Assembly (NCBI GenBank): GCA_016124895.1
Contig: WGMU01000105.1
Span: forward strand, 1-64,000
Reading direction: 5' to 3'
Length of the DNA stretch: 64,000 bases
Source of the DNA: a bacterium
Lineage (GTDB): Bacteria; Planctomycetota; Planctomycetia; Planctomycetales; Planctomycetaceae
Under the pieces are notes generated by a model. The model searched no databases and was not told the origin of the DNA. It saw only the letters and a list, made by a program, of their open reading frames with translations. Shown piece by piece: positions 38,476 through 48,545 of this stretch. Position 1 is the first letter of the stretch; every line of letters begins with the position of its first letter. Made by a program: the position numbers and the translations under genes.

Positions 38476-41400
38476 TCATTGTTGTGGCGATGTGCCTTTG
38501 AGGAACGTCAGCAGGTCGGCCATCTGTTCGATGGTGACTTCTTTCTCGACACCTTCAGGCATCAGCGATTTTGACGTGCTGCGGAGTTCGTCGATTTCGG
38601 AACGCGGGATGACCTGCTCCTTATTCTCGGCCTGGCGGAGCACGACGACTTCGGACGACTCGGACACCATCAGGCCGTTGAAGACGCGACCGTCGTTGGT
38701 GATGACGGCGTAGTCAGTGAAGCGCGGCTCGACTTTGCTGTTCGGATCGAGAATGTCGAACAGCAGTGCTTCGAACGAGCGGTTGCGGACGTCGCTGATG
38801 TCCGGCCCGACCTGATGCCCCTGGCCGTTGATGCGGTGACATTTCGAGCAGATGCGTTTGAAGACGGCTTCGCCGCGGTTGACATCACCCTTGAGCTTCA
38901 GTGCGGCTCCGTAAGTGTCGGCGACCTCGCGGCGGTTTTCCGAAACGGCACCGCCGAAGAGATTCGCCGCGAGTTCGCGAATCTTCTCATCCGAATGCTT
39001 CATCAGGCGCACTCGCTGGTCGATATCGACGATTGCCGGATTGACGTCGCCGCTGCGCATGGCTTCGAGCGTTGCGAGTGTCGAATCCGCTCGACGCAGC
39101 AGCAGCGCAAGGCCCGACGAACGGACTTCCGGCCCGAGCGACAGCCATTTTTCGAGCACGATGTCTGCAGCGGTCGCTCCACCCGAACGCTGCAGCCCGT
39201 CCATCGCCGCCTGTTGAATCGCGCCCGGCTGGTCGGAACTCAACAGTTTGCGGAAGGTTGTTTCGGTCTCGGTGAACGATTCGTAACCGAGCAGTTCGAT
39301 GGCCGCGCGCCGAGCCTCGACGCTGGCTGATCGATCAAGTGCCGTCGACGCCGCATGTGCGAGCACTCCACGAATGCCGACGACCGAATCGGCGAGACCT
39401 TCAGGCGGATTGTTCAACAGCGAGGAGAGGCTGACTCGCCCGAGCGATCCGCGATGTCGGGGAAGCCCAGTCGCGAGCCCCGTCACGATCGCGCTGTGCC
39501 AGGCAGCTTCTGCTGAGTTGTCTGCGGCTGCATCAGTCGAGTCTGCATTAAACAGTGCGAGCGTCTGCTGCAGTTCACCGAGATGACCGCGTGCTCCAGC
39601 GACGGTTGCCAGGTCACGAATGAGCCCAAGCGCCGGCGCCGCTGCAGCTTTTTCCGGCGCGTCTGCGTCGGTCGCCAGCAGGCCAGCGAGAACCCTCGCT
39701 GATCGATCGCGAACCGACGTCAGGATCGCAGTCGCGACTGCCGGATCCGCGCCGTCCCGCCGCGCGATGGCAATCAGCGCTGCCGTTGCCGCATCGCTGC
39801 TGATTTCTCCGAGGGCGACAGCGACTTCAAGGCGAACTCTCGCGTCGGGATACTCGGCGAGCTTGCAGACCGCCTCAGCCAGGTGGGTCGAGTCCGCAAG
39901 ACGCCCTGCAGCGATCTGGACCGCATGTCGCGTGAGTTCAGCAGGGCTGCGAACCGGGCCGTCGAACGCAAGGCCTCCTAACCAAAGATCAGCGTCACTC
40001 AGTTCACCGAGGCCCTCAAGCGTCCGCAGTGCGTGCAGTTTTGTCAGCGTTCGGGGATGTTGCCGCAGCAGATTCCGCAGTTCGCTGGCGAAGGAATTCC
40101 ACTGTCGTTCGACAAGCATCCGCTGGCCGAGCTGGCGTCGCCAGCCGTTGCTGTCTTCGAGCAGTTTGATGATGTCTTCTGGCGAACGCGGCGGCACGTA
40201 CTTCTTCGGCGACCTGCCCTCAGGATACATCTTCCAGATGCGGCCGCGATCTTCGCCGGCTCGCCAGTCAAGCTTTGCGGCGATCTCCGGCGGCAGAAAC
40301 TTCGGATGTTCGACCCACAGGCGGTACATGTCGGCGAGGTAGAGGGCACCATCCGGGCCGGTCGCGAGACTCGCGGGACGGAACCAGGTATCGCGAGACG
40401 CCAGGAAGTCGGCTTTCTCGCGTGCACGCGTTGCTTTGAGGATCGCGCCTTCGGCACGCACGATCGAACGCGTGACGAGGTGGCCGATTGGCTCGCAGAC
40501 GAAGACGCTGTGATCGAAGTCGCCATCGAAGAGGTCGCCGTGGTATGCCGTGACTCCGCAGGCCGAGGTGTGCGTGCCCGCGTGCGAGAGATAATTGCTT
40601 TTCATCTCAACGAGCGGATAAACGCGAGTGTCTCCACCGGACGGAGCGACGTCGTACTGTGGATTGGGAATCACAGCGAACGGATTCCGCTGCACGACGG
40701 ACAGCGGCAGCAGCGCCGTCATGATCGGGTTGCGGTTTGTGCAGAAGAAGCGGTTACCGAAGTTGTCGATCGTGTTGCCGAACTGGCCGAGCCCGGCGGC
40801 CGGACCGAACTCGCGCGTCAGCGGGTTGAAACGGAACTCGCTGCGCGGCATCTCGACCGTTTCACCGGGCCGCTGCGGCGAGGTAATTTTTCCCGGCCCG
40901 TAATTGCAGTAGATCCAGTTGTCGAAGCCCCACCGCGGATTTCCGATCTGCATCTGCGGATGCGCGGGCAGAAAGCCATCGTACAGAACGGTCCGCTCGT
41001 CAGCTTTGAGATCTCCGTCGGTGTCCTTCAGAAAGAGCAGTTGCGTTTGGGCGCCAACGAGGATGCCGTCGTTCCAGGGCAACAGACTGTGCGCAAAGGT
41101 CAGCTTGTCGGCGAAGATCTGGCGCTTGTCGGCGCGGCCGTCGCCGTCCGTATCGAGCAGCACGACGACTCGCGAGAGCGGATCGCTGCCTTCTTTTTCC
41201 GGACCGGTCGGATAATCACCGTACTCGACGACGAATGCGCGACCGAGTTCGTCAAACGCGATCGCGACCGGATCCATGACCAGCGGCTCGGCGGCGAACA
41301 GCTCGATACGAACGCCCGGTTCAATCTCGAACGCCTTTTGCGATTCTTCAGGCGACTTCGGAGGCTGCGTCTTCTCATCCACCCAGTGCCGTCCACCCCG

Positions 41401-41514
41401 AGTCGACTCGATCGCCCGCAACGCGTCGGGCCGTGTGTCTTCCTGAGCAGCAATCTGGCTGATGCTGAAACACGTGACGGCGAGCGGTAGAAGTGAAGCG
41501 GAAAATATTCGCAT
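38476..41514 (-). CDS. PVC-type haem-binding protein with beta-propeller-like N-terminus (CXXCH)
   Basis: The product has 1012 residues. A signal peptide (about 1-23) is followed by the N-terminal domain of membrane-bound dehydrogenases of this phylum (EPGVRIELFAAEPLVMDPVAIAFDELGRAFVVEYGDYP; DTDGDGRADKRQIFAD), which reads as a beta propeller. Helical HEAT-like repeats lie at about 480-820. The last section has CSKCH in GEAVFKRICSKCHRINGQGHQVGPDIS, the C-terminal CXXCH haem domain of TIGR02603 type. Proteins of this kind are thought to be secreted dehydrogenases, but no substrate is known. It stands alone on the minus strand. Confidence 0.9.
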   Translation of the reverse strand: MRIFSASLLPLAVTCFSISQIAAQEDTRPDALRAIESTRGGRHWVDEKTQPPKSPEESQKAFEIEPGVRIELFAAEPLVMDPVAIAFDELGRAFVVEYGDYPTGPEKEGSDPLSRVVVLLDTDGDGRADKRQIFADKLTFAHSLLPWNDGILVGAQTQLLFLKDTDGDLKADERTVLYDGFLPAHPQMQIGNPRWGFDNWIYCNYGPGKITSPQRPGETVEMPRSEFRFNPLTREFGPAAGLGQFGNTIDNFGNRFFCTNRNPIMTALLPLSVVQRNPFAVIPNPQYDVAPSGGDTRVYPLVEMKSNYLSHAGTHTSACGVTAYHGDLFDGDFDHSVFVCEPIGHLVTRSIVRAEGAILKATRAREKADFLASRDTWFRPASLATGPDGALYLADMYRLWVEHPKFLPPEIAAKLDWRAGEDRGRIWKMYPEGRSPKKYVPPRSPEDIIKLLEDSNGWRRQLGQRMLVERQWNSFASELRNLLRQHPRTLTKLHALRTLEGLGELSDADLWLGGLAFDGPVRSPAELTRHAVQIAAGRLADSTHLAEAVCKLAEYPDARVRLEVAVALGEISSDAATAALIAIARRDGADPAVATAILTSVRDRSARVLAGLLATDADAPEKAAAAPALGLIRDLATVAGARGHLGELQQTLALFNADSTDAAADNSAEAAWHSAIVTGLATGLPRHRGSLGRVSLSSLLNNPPEGLADSVVGIRGVLAHAASTALDRSASVEARRAAIELLGYESFTETETTFRKLLSSDQPGAIQQAAMDGLQRSGGATAADIVLEKWLSLGPEVRSSGLALLLRRADSTLATLEAMRSGDVNPAIVDIDQRVRLMKHSDEKIRELAANLFGGAVSENRREVADTYGAALKLKGDVNRGEAVFKRICSKCHRINGQGHQVGPDISDVRNRSFEALLFDILDPNSKVEPRFTDYAVITNDGRVFNGLMVSESSEVVVLRQAENKEQVIPRSEIDELRSTSKSLMPEGVEKEVTIEQMADLLTFLKGTSPQQ

Positions 41515-41576
41515 TCAAACCTCGATTTACGACAGAAGCGTCGTGTGGTGGATTCAGCAGTTGTCAGTTCGACCGA

Positions 41577-42047
41577 TCAAAGCTGGACGTAGACCTGGCC
41601 ATCTTTGGTACGTGCCGGAATCCGATGGAGTCTGCAATCAGAGTGTGAGGATGACAGACATTCGCCATCGAGTGAAAACTCGATTCGCCAGCAGGCAGTC
41701 ACGAACAGCGAACGATTTGAGTCGTAGTCCAATGGAAGACGAAGAACTTCATGGAAGTACGATTGAAACACGACGACATCGTCATGGGAACTAAGGACGT
41801 ATACGGGGTGGCTGCGGCCAGGGACACGCTGCCAGGCGTTGTGTCTGAAAAGCTGGACATTCACAAGCGACGGTTCACCGTTCGCAGGCAGCTCTGTTAG
41901 TCGCACAGCCGAAATCCACTGCTGTCGGGGATGTACTGGTTGAGACAGGAAGAACGCCGTGCAGATCGAGGACGGAGCAGCAATCAGCAGGCAAAGGACT
42001 GCAGCGGTGACTCTTGCTTTGAGTTTTCCACGACGAGCTTCGGACAT
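41577..42047 (-). CDS. Membrane-anchored Rieske-like protein lacking cluster ligands
   Basis: I chose the second ATG (42047) of an ATGATG that follows GGGGAGG; a GTG further out is less likely. The 156-residue product has one membrane segment (about 13-35). The rest aligns by eye with the C-terminal part of planctomycete Rieske subunits: FRHNAWQRVPGRSHPVYVL, then FEFSLDG-like RIEFSLDG, and KDGQVYV at the end. The ligand positions C-x-H and C-P-C-H read Y97-F-H99 and T117-A-C119-W120, so only one of four cluster ligands is left. It could be a structural relic or adaptor. It is 22 bases after the stop of the ceramidase-like gene. This is a motif comparison, not a proven family membership. Confidence 0.45.
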   Translation of the reverse strand: MSEARRGKLKARVTAAVLCLLIAAPSSICTAFFLSQPVHPRQQWISAVRLTELPANGEPSLVNVQLFRHNAWQRVPGRSHPVYVLSSHDDVVVFQSYFHEVLRLPLDYDSNRSLFVTACWRIEFSLDGECLSSSHSDCRLHRIPARTKDGQVYVQL

Positions 42048-42069
42048 CATACCTCCCCGATCGCAGTGT

Positions 42070-43599
42070 TCAGTCAGCACTGACGATGCTTTGCAGGAGC
42101 TTCAGTTGCGTCGCCTGGACCTTTGGTTCCGCGTCGACTGCCAGGTAGCTCGAACGGGCGCGCCAGGTTTCGTAGCCGCCGAGGGCGTGATGCTCAGGCG
42201 TTGGCAGGTAGCCGTTGTAGCCGTTGGCGAGTTCGATCGTGAATGACTGTTTGAACGGCGACTGCTCTTTGATCGCCAGTCCGGTTTCGACAAACGTCTC
42301 GCACGGACTGCTGACGATACCCAGGTCGCCGATCTGCAGTGCCTGCAGACGGACGGTGACCGTCGGCGGATACTCGGCCAGCCGGACGGTTTCGCGCGCG
42401 TAGACCAGGCGGCGGTCGCGGTACGGGCCGGGGCCGGCATCGGCGAGCAGTTGCTTCGCGTGCGCGAGTTCCTCAGCGTTCGGGCGACGGACGCCGAGTT
42501 CGATTTCGGTGTCGACGGACTTTAACGGCACCCAGTCGTGATGCTCGATCTTCTGCCAGGCGCGAAAGGTTGCGTCCGCAACGCTCGTGGCGACCACCTG
42601 AATCTGCTCGAACGGTTCTCGCTTCGGAGCACTCTTCGCGGCAAAGTTGATGTTGTTGATGTTGCCGCTGGTCCCGTTCGACATGATCCCGACAAAGGCC
42701 GGCTTGACGTTCGTCGCGTTCAGCCGTTGAGCGATCCGCCGCGCGAATTCGCCGAAATAGTCCGCCGAAAGCAGACCGCCGGGGATGCCGCCCACGTAGT
42801 GCAGCGAGTAATTCGCGAGCAGCGCGATGGGTCGGCCGTCGCGGGCGACGACAGAGACGAATCCAATCTCAGGGTCGATCGGGCCGGAGGGTTTGTCGAG
42901 CAGATCACTGCCGCGCGGCGGGTTCATGCGCACGCGGTCTTTGCCCATGTCCAATGGGTCAGCGAGGTCGTAACCAGGTTTCATAAACCAGCGACGGTTG
43001 AAGACCTGGGATGGATCGTTCGCCGAGCCCCAGCCGATCTTTGCGGGTTCAAGCTGTGAGTGTGCCTGCGCAATACCTGCGGCGATCTGCGCGGTCAGAA
43101 AGCGACGGTACTCGACTTCCGGCTCGCTCTGAAAAACACCGGTCACAGTGACGGCGGAATGAGTATGCGTCGCTGAGCAGAGAATGTTTGAGGCCGGGAT
43201 GCCGGTTGTCTTCTCCGCCTGCTGCCGCGCGGCGTCGAAGATTTCCCGCGGGATCATGCAACTGTCGCAGACGACGATGGCCAGCTTCGTCGTCCCGTCG
43301 TCGAGAACGAGACAGCGCGCGTGCAGCGGGTCGTGAGCCCCTGTTGCCTGGTGGTCGGTCATATTCCCGTTCGAGGAGATTGGGAACTTTGTCGGTGTGA
43401 TGTCGATCGCGAACGCGCCGGCTTTAAAGAGTTTTGGTGCTAATGACTCGTCGGCTGCGTCAGTCTTTGCCGCAACGAACAGTGACATTGCGAGAAGGGC
43501 GAGACAGATCGCCGCTGTTCGGACACGGCAGACGGGAAGCGACGGGGCAGGGCGGTTCACTAAAGAGTTGCGGAACCAGTCGAAATGCAGGGTGGGCAT
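42070..43599 (-). CDS. Exported neutral/alkaline ceramidase-like protein
   Basis: I chose the ATG at 43599 with an AAGGA site; the frame runs 5' to 43947 but that part would overlap mnmE. The product has 509 residues with a signal peptide. FKAGAFAIDITPTKFPISSNGN is the family's opening strand with ITP motif; VVCDSCMIPREIF, ATHTHSAVTVTGVF (metal-binding HTH) and NYSLHYVGGIPGG and FVGIMSNGTSGNINN are further landmarks. The true mammalian-type enzyme hydrolyses ceramide. Planctomycetes have many such proteins, and the substrate here is unknown. It lies upstream of the Rieske-like gene on the same strand. Confidence 0.85.
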   Translation of the reverse strand: MPTLHFDWFRNSLVNRPAPSLPVCRVRTAAICLALLAMSLFVAAKTDAADESLAPKLFKAGAFAIDITPTKFPISSNGNMTDHQATGAHDPLHARCLVLDDGTTKLAIVVCDSCMIPREIFDAARQQAEKTTGIPASNILCSATHTHSAVTVTGVFQSEPEVEYRRFLTAQIAAGIAQAHSQLEPAKIGWGSANDPSQVFNRRWFMKPGYDLADPLDMGKDRVRMNPPRGSDLLDKPSGPIDPEIGFVSVVARDGRPIALLANYSLHYVGGIPGGLLSADYFGEFARRIAQRLNATNVKPAFVGIMSNGTSGNINNINFAAKSAPKREPFEQIQVVATSVADATFRAWQKIEHHDWVPLKSVDTEIELGVRRPNAEELAHAKQLLADAGPGPYRDRRLVYARETVRLAEYPPTVTVRLQALQIGDLGIVSSPCETFVETGLAIKEQSPFKQSFTIELANGYNGYLPTPEHHALGGYETWRARSSYLAVDAEPKVQATQLKLLQSIVSAD

Positions 43600-43819
43600 C
43601 GGGATCGTCCTTTCGAGCAGGACCGAGGGAAGGCGAAGCGCCGCGTCGGCCGGCTGCTTTATCATGAACGGCATCGGGCTCGACTGGGGTGTTGCCTCAG
43701 GATCGTCGATCGCCTTTGTGGTGTTTGCAAGGCTCGGCGGACACCTCGAATTCGCGACGCAGACGGAATAGCCTGCCGCAGGATTTGACAGTCCATTTCC
43801 GTCCAGGAAACGTAACGCG

Positions 43820-45250
43820 ATGCAGCCCTGCTCGGCCGGAAAAAGTGACACGATTGCAGCGATCAGCTCGGCAGTTGGGCCGGCCTGCCGCGGGATCGTG
43901 CGCGTGAGCGGAAACGAAGTGGCTGGCATCCTCGGGCGAGTGTTCACTCAGCCGATACGCACGCTGTGTCGAGCCTCTCGCATTGACGCGGCGATCGAGC
44001 TGCAGCCCGGAATAGAGCTGCCGCTGAGCGTGAGTTTGTGGCCGGACGCTCGCAGCTTTACCGGCGAGCCAATGGCCGAGCTGCACTTGCCGGGCAGTCC
44101 GCCGCTGATTGATGCAGTTCTGCGGCGCGTCTTTGATGCCGGAGCCCGACCTGCGCGACGCGGCGAGTTCACACTCCGCGCCTTCCTGGCGGGGAAACTC
44201 GATCTGGCGCAGGCGGAAGCGGTTCTGGGAGTCATCGACGCGGCGGATTCGACTGAGCTGTCGACGGCGCTGCGGCAACTGGCTGGCGGACTGTCGTCGC
44301 GGATCTCGGCCGTCCGCGATGATCTGCTCAACCTGCTGGCTGATCTGGAAGCCGGACTCGATTTCGTTGAGGAGGACATCGAGTTCGTTTCGTCAGACGA
44401 AACGGTCTCGCGTCTGACGTCGGCTGCTGAAGCCATTGCGGAAATCGAACGCGGAGCCACCGCGCGGATGCAGTCGCGGACTCAGACACGCGTCGTCCTC
44501 GCCGGTTTGCCGAACGCCGGGAAAAGTACACTGTTCAATGCGCTGCTGAATCGGGACGCGGCGATCGTGTCAGAGCAGTCCGGAACGACTCGCGATTATC
44601 TGACAGCAACCGTGCGCTGGGGCCGGCTCGACGTCGAGCTGATCGACACCGCCGGCTGGGAACTCGAACGTTCCGGCATCGAGTCGGTTGCTCAGCATTT
44701 TCGTGACGAGCAGATTTGCGAGGCCGACGTCATTGTCTGGTGCTCCTCGGCGGTCCTGTCACACGAAGAGGTCGATCAGGACCGTCAGTTACGGGAGTTG
44801 CTTCCGACTCTGACGCGCGCCGTCTGCGTGCAAACTCAAAGTGACCGACTTACTGAAATCGCTGCTGACGCCGTTTCCGAACGTCCTGAGTCGTTGGACG
44901 ACGCTGCCGTTGCCGGGACAACGACGTGTTCGGACTCGATCCTCGCGATCTCCGCGTTCACGGGCGACGGCCTGGCGACTCTCCGGAAACTGCTGATCGA
45001 CCGGCTGGTTGCGGATGCGAGCGAGACGAGTGAATTGCTCGGTTCGACCGCAGCACGCAGCCGGACGGCGCTCAAACGAGCGGTGAGCAGTCTCGATACA
45101 GCACGCACGGAGGCGCAGTTCGGCTCGGGAGACGAACTCGTCGCCGTCGAAATCCGCGAGGCCATTGCCTCCCTGGGAGAAGTTGTCGGAGCTGTCTACA
45201 CGGACGATTTGCTCGATCGAATCTTCAGCCGTTTCTGCATCGGCAAGTAA
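43820..45250 (+). CDS. mnmE: tRNA-modifying GTPase MnmE
   Basis: The product has 476 residues. The N-terminal domain shows DTIAAISSAVGPACRGIVRVSG and RRGEFTLRAFLAGKLDLAQAEAV, the G domain has G1 GLPNAGKST at 229-237, followed by SEQSGTTRDYL and DTAGWE, and the C-terminus ends in RIFSRFCIGK, the catalytic Cys motif CIGK of the family. With MnmG it makes the wobble-uridine modification of some tRNAs. Divergent from the ceramidase-like gene, with a 220-base shared upstream region. mnmG is not in the window. All motifs are intact. Confidence 0.95.
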   Translation: MQPCSAGKSDTIAAISSAVGPACRGIVRVSGNEVAGILGRVFTQPIRTLCRASRIDAAIELQPGIELPLSVSLWPDARSFTGEPMAELHLPGSPPLIDAVLRRVFDAGARPARRGEFTLRAFLAGKLDLAQAEAVLGVIDAADSTELSTALRQLAGGLSSRISAVRDDLLNLLADLEAGLDFVEEDIEFVSSDETVSRLTSAAEAIAEIERGATARMQSRTQTRVVLAGLPNAGKSTLFNALLNRDAAIVSEQSGTTRDYLTATVRWGRLDVELIDTAGWELERSGIESVAQHFRDEQICEADVIVWCSSAVLSHEEVDQDRQLRELLPTLTRAVCVQTQSDRLTEIAADAVSERPESLDDAAVAGTTTCSDSILAISAFTGDGLATLRKLLIDRLVADASETSELLGSTAARSRTALKRAVSSLDTARTEAQFGSGDELVAVEIREAIASLGEVVGAVYTDDLLDRIFSRFCIGK

Positions 45251-45415
45251 GCAGCTTGCGGGATGAAGTTTTGCGACGAATGGTTGCGTCCTTGCGGGCG
45301 AATTCGTCCTCATTCTATTCTGCTGATCAGTTCGCATCGTTTGATATCGGAGTCCTCAGCGGGCCGCTCTGAGAACCCACTGTTAACGTTGAGCGGGTTC
45401 AGCCCGTACGTCCTC

Positions 45416-47476
45416 ATGCCGAGCAGCTTCGACCACTTGACCAACGAGACAGACTCCAGCAAGGCGGCCTATCTGATTCTGCGATCGCAGGTGAGGACGC
45501 TCAGCGTGTCTCGCCTGAATCCAGAGCAGATCACAACAATTGGCCGGGCGCCGACGAATCAGATCGTCGTTCCGGACGACATCTGCAGTCGTAATCACTG
45601 CGAGGTTTTCATCTCGGGCGGGAACTGGGTGCTTCGCGATCTCGACAGCCGAAACGGCACTCTGCTGGGCGGGCGGGCTGTCACGCAGGATGAACCGCTG
45701 GACGACGGTGACGAGATTCAGATCGGCGAATTCTTCCTCATCTTCTCGCACGATGAAGGCCGGGCCTTTGGCGACGAAACGCAGGCGCGGCTGGAGGTTG
45801 GAACGGACACCTATTACGCGTCGCAGACAGCCGAATCGGCGAGCGAGCCGGAAATCCTGCTGCGCCGCGGTGTGACGGCGTATCACGCGGGCGGCTCAGA
45901 ACTCGATGACGCTTCACAGCGCAGTAAAGGTCTGGCGCGGTTGTTCCGTCTGGCACTGGATATGGGAGCCGCAACGGAAGAGCCTCAGCTTTCTGATCTG
46001 GTCCTTGACGCGCTGTTTGAATCCGTCCGAGTCGACATTGGAGCGATCCTGCTTCTTCCGCGCAGCGCGGGAAAACCTGACACTTCGGGAACGCTACGCG
46101 TGGCGGCCTATCGTTCGTCATCTGACGAGAGTTACGAGCAGGTTTCGTCGTCGGTGTCGCGACTGGTGCTGAAGTCTCGCGAGGGAATTCTCGCCCGTGA
46201 TATCAAGGACGACAGCCGCCTGACGGACCGGGCGAGCCTCGATCAGATGCAGGCGCGCAGCGTCATCTGCGTTCCGATCCGGACGCCGGATTTGATTTAC
46301 GGAGTCATTCACCTTTACACGACGCACGGTGGTCGGCGACTCGGCATTGAAGCTCTGGAATACTCGCTCGCAGTCGCTGACCAGTACGCACTTGCGCTTG
46401 AGAATCTGACGAAGCGGGCGCGACTGCAGGACGGACTGGCTCAGGCGCAGGACGAGGCAGAAACGCTTCGTACGCAGCTCGAAATCGAAACAGACATCGT
46501 CGGCGAGAGTGCAGCAGTGCGTGAATTGAAGTCACAGATCGGCCGCGCCGCGCCAACCGACGCAACTGTGCTGATTCGAGGTGAAAGCGGTGTCGGAAAA
46601 GAACTCGTCGCCCGCTCGATTCACTTCAACAGTGAAAGGCGCCGCGGCCCGTTCGTCTGTCTGAATTGTGCCGCGCTGTCAGAAACGCTGCTCGAAAGCG
46701 AATTGTTCGGGCATGAGAAGGGTTCATTCACCGGGGCGACCGGCCGCAAGCTGGGCAAGTTCGAACAGGCCAACGGCGGGACGCTCTTCCTGGACGAGAT
46801 TGGCGAGATGAGTCCGGCGATTCAGGCGAAGTTTCTTCGCGTGCTGGAGGGGCATCCGTTCGAGCGAGTCGGTGGTGGCACCGAGATTCAAGTCAACGTG
46901 CGTGTTGTCGCGGCGACGAATCGCGATCTTGAAAAAGCCATCGAAGAGAACAGGTTTCGTAAGGACTTGTTCTTTCGGCTGTTTGTCGTTGACATCGCTG
47001 TCCCGCCACTGCGGGCTCACGCGTCGGATATTCCGGTTCTGGCGGACCATTTCCTGAGGAAATTCGCGGCACGGTGCAGCAACCGTGTCGAAGGTCTTTC
47101 GAAAGAGGCGCTGGATAAGCTCTGCCGATATGACTGGCCGGGAAATGTTCGCGAGCTGCAGAACACGATCGAACGGGCTGTGATCCTGTCGCGCGGCCCA
47201 CTGGTTGAGGCGGACGAGATTCAGCTTTCGTCGCTCGCCAGTCAGATTTATACCGGCCAGCCGTCAGGCGACCACACTTCCACTGCTAAAGCCGAACTCC
47301 GGGAGATTTCGCTCGAAGAACTCGAAAAAGAGCACATTCTCGCGATGCTCGACCGGACCAACTGGAACAAATCCATGACGTCCCAGATTCTGGGGATTGA
47401 ACGCTCAACGCTGGACCGCAAGCTCAAGCGGTACAACGTCAATCGGCCGAAGAAGTCGTCACGTGACGAAACGTAA
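45416..47476 (+). CDS. Sigma54-dependent transcriptional activator (FHA-GAF-AAA-HTH)
   Basis: I chose the ATG at 45416, since the open frame before it has no homologous sequence. The product is 686 residues. An FHA domain (about 25-110: [26 protein letters not shown]) is followed by a GAF domain (about 175-330), a sigma54-type AAA domain with Walker A GESGVGKE (near 388), the GSFTGA loop (near 437) that contacts sigma54 and Walker [13 protein letters not shown] (near 453), and a Fis-type HTH (near 651, [19 protein letters not shown]). FHA reads phosphothreonine, so kinase input is likely. It should stimulate sigma54 promoters not identified here. A Ser/Thr kinase is encoded at 61141. Confidence 0.9.
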   Translation: MPSSFDHLTNETDSSKAAYLILRSQVRTLSVSRLNPEQITTIGRAPTNQIVVPDDICSRNHCEVFISGGNWVLRDLDSRNGTLLGGRAVTQDEPLDDGDEIQIGEFFLIFSHDEGRAFGDETQARLEVGTDTYYASQTAESASEPEILLRRGVTAYHAGGSELDDASQRSKGLARLFRLALDMGAATEEPQLSDLVLDALFESVRVDIGAILLLPRSAGKPDTSGTLRVAAYRSSSDESYEQVSSSVSRLVLKSREGILARDIKDDSRLTDRASLDQMQARSVICVPIRTPDLIYGVIHLYTTHGGRRLGIEALEYSLAVADQYALALENLTKRARLQDGLAQAQDEAETLRTQLEIETDIVGESAAVRELKSQIGRAAPTDATVLIRGESGVGKELVARSIHFNSERRRGPFVCLNCAALSETLLESELFGHEKGSFTGATGRKLGKFEQANGGTLFLDEIGEMSPAIQAKFLRVLEGHPFERVGGGTEIQVNVRVVAATNRDLEKAIEENRFRKDLFFRLFVVDIAVPPLRAHASDIPVLADHFLRKFAARCSNRVEGLSKEALDKLCRYDWPGNVRELQNTIERAVILSRGPLVEADEIQLSSLASQIYTGQPSGDHTSTAKAELREISLEELEKEHILAMLDRTNWNKSMTSQILGIERSTLDRKLKRYNVNRPKKSSRDET

Positions 47477-48007
47477 GAAGCATTCAGCTCGATCGATCGG
47501 TGGATCGCGAGTTGAGCCGGTCGTGTTCAAGTCGAGTCATTCATTCCGTGATGACCTTCAGCGATCAGCCAGGGGGTGGAAGCTGGAGTAGATGCAGCGG
47601 CAGACAGGCCTGAGGTATCGGAGAAAGTTGAATTTCTTGTTGACTTGATAAAGTTTTGACCTGAGAATCCCGCCTCTTCCTGCCGAATGACTCTTTTGAA
47701 ATCCCACCTGAGTCACGTTTCCGAACATTCAGTCTGAGTCGCGAACGACCTGCTGGTCTCCGTTTTTTGAATGCACGCATTGCTGTTGAGTGGCGGTTTT
47801 CCCAAATACCGGTCCGCACTCCGCACGGCTTCAAGACGGTCAGCCTACGGCCCGGCGGCTTCGTCGTGTCAGACTTTTTGTTTGGGTCTGTCGAGGTTCG
47901 CTCTGACAAGAACGACAGAGCGAGTGTAATTCTTCAGGGACGGCAGCTCGCCACGAGCTGTGAAGAATCAAGTCACCCCCTCTCCGAAGAAGTGGAGCAA
48001 GACCGGT
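47477..48007. other. 531-base region with no convincing gene
   Basis: Small open frames here have no family features. TTTTGACCTGAGAA (near 47654) recurs with one base less near 48257 in the next gap. I saw no terminator after the activator gene, no transposon end and no RNA gene. It may hold the promoter of the small gene that follows. Confidence 0.4.
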
Positions 48008-48244
48008 ATGTCTTACTCAGATGCTGAGCTTGGCATGGATGATTTCGATGGCGACATGATCAGCTCGGTTGAAGCGTATCCAGAGATTGACTTCGAGGCC
48101 CTCGGTATCAAGCCGGACACTGCGACGGCTGCTAAACCAGGCTCGGAAGAAAAGGTCGTTATGCTGGCTGCCCGGTACGCCGCCGGACTGCCGCTGTGGC
48201 ACGACGAAGACTGCGTCGACCACGGACCAGATGATCTGGACTGA
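48008..48244 (+). CDS. Small acidic hypothetical protein
   Basis: The product has 78 residues from the ATG at 48008; a GTG at 47960 in the same frame is an alternative start. It is very acidic at the N-terminus (DDFDGDMISSVE). A VMLAARYAAGLPLWHDEDCVDHGP ending is the only distinctive part and looks conserved in style with small planctomycete proteins of unknown function. It has no membrane segment. It stands alone between gene-free stretches. No function is suggested. Confidence 0.5.
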   Translation: MSYSDAELGMDDFDGDMISSVEAYPEIDFEALGIKPDTATAAKPGSEEKVVMLAARYAAGLPLWHDEDCVDHGPDDLD

Positions 48245-48264
48245 ATTTCAACTGGCTTTGACCT

Positions 48265-48425
48265 GAGAAAAGGTGTCCAGGGGACTGTTACTGACCGCCA
48301 CTGACTGAACGAGCGGTCAAGACTCGCAACTCCGCAGCCGTTTCCGAGTGAGCCGCAGGCGTTACTCCACAGACTGCCAACCGACTGAGTCGCCAAGCCA
48401 ACGCACTCCCCTCGACACCTTTTTC
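48265..48425. repeat. Inverted repeat with GAAAAGGTGTC ends (MITE-like)
   Basis: GAAAAGGTGTCCAGGGGACTG at 48267-48287 is matched at 19 of 21 aligned positions, counted with one gap, by the reverse complement of 48404-48425. The interior is about 115 bases without a frame of note. This fills the 301-base gap before the dioxygenase-like gene. AAAGGTGTC-type hairpin ends are known to me from other planctomycete intergenic regions, but that is recollection. Confidence 0.6.
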
Positions 48426-48545
48426 TTTTTCTCTGCGGGGCATTCTGCCCGTTTTCGATTCCCGCCGGCAACTGGCTGTGTCTGGAACTGCGGGAGCCAC
48501 TTCGGCTGATGTCTGACGTACCGGTTAAGGCAAAGCTGGTCGTCT

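Noticed and set aside
40033-41490. 485-codon plus-strand open frame
   Set aside because: Shadow of the PVC haem protein gene on the other strand.
43600-43947. 5' extension of the ceramidase-like frame
   Set aside because: It runs through the mnmE start region on the other strand and lacks an export signal, which begins at 43599.
47767-48027. 86-codon frame upstream of the small acidic gene
   Set aside because: No family features and it overlaps the better small gene start.
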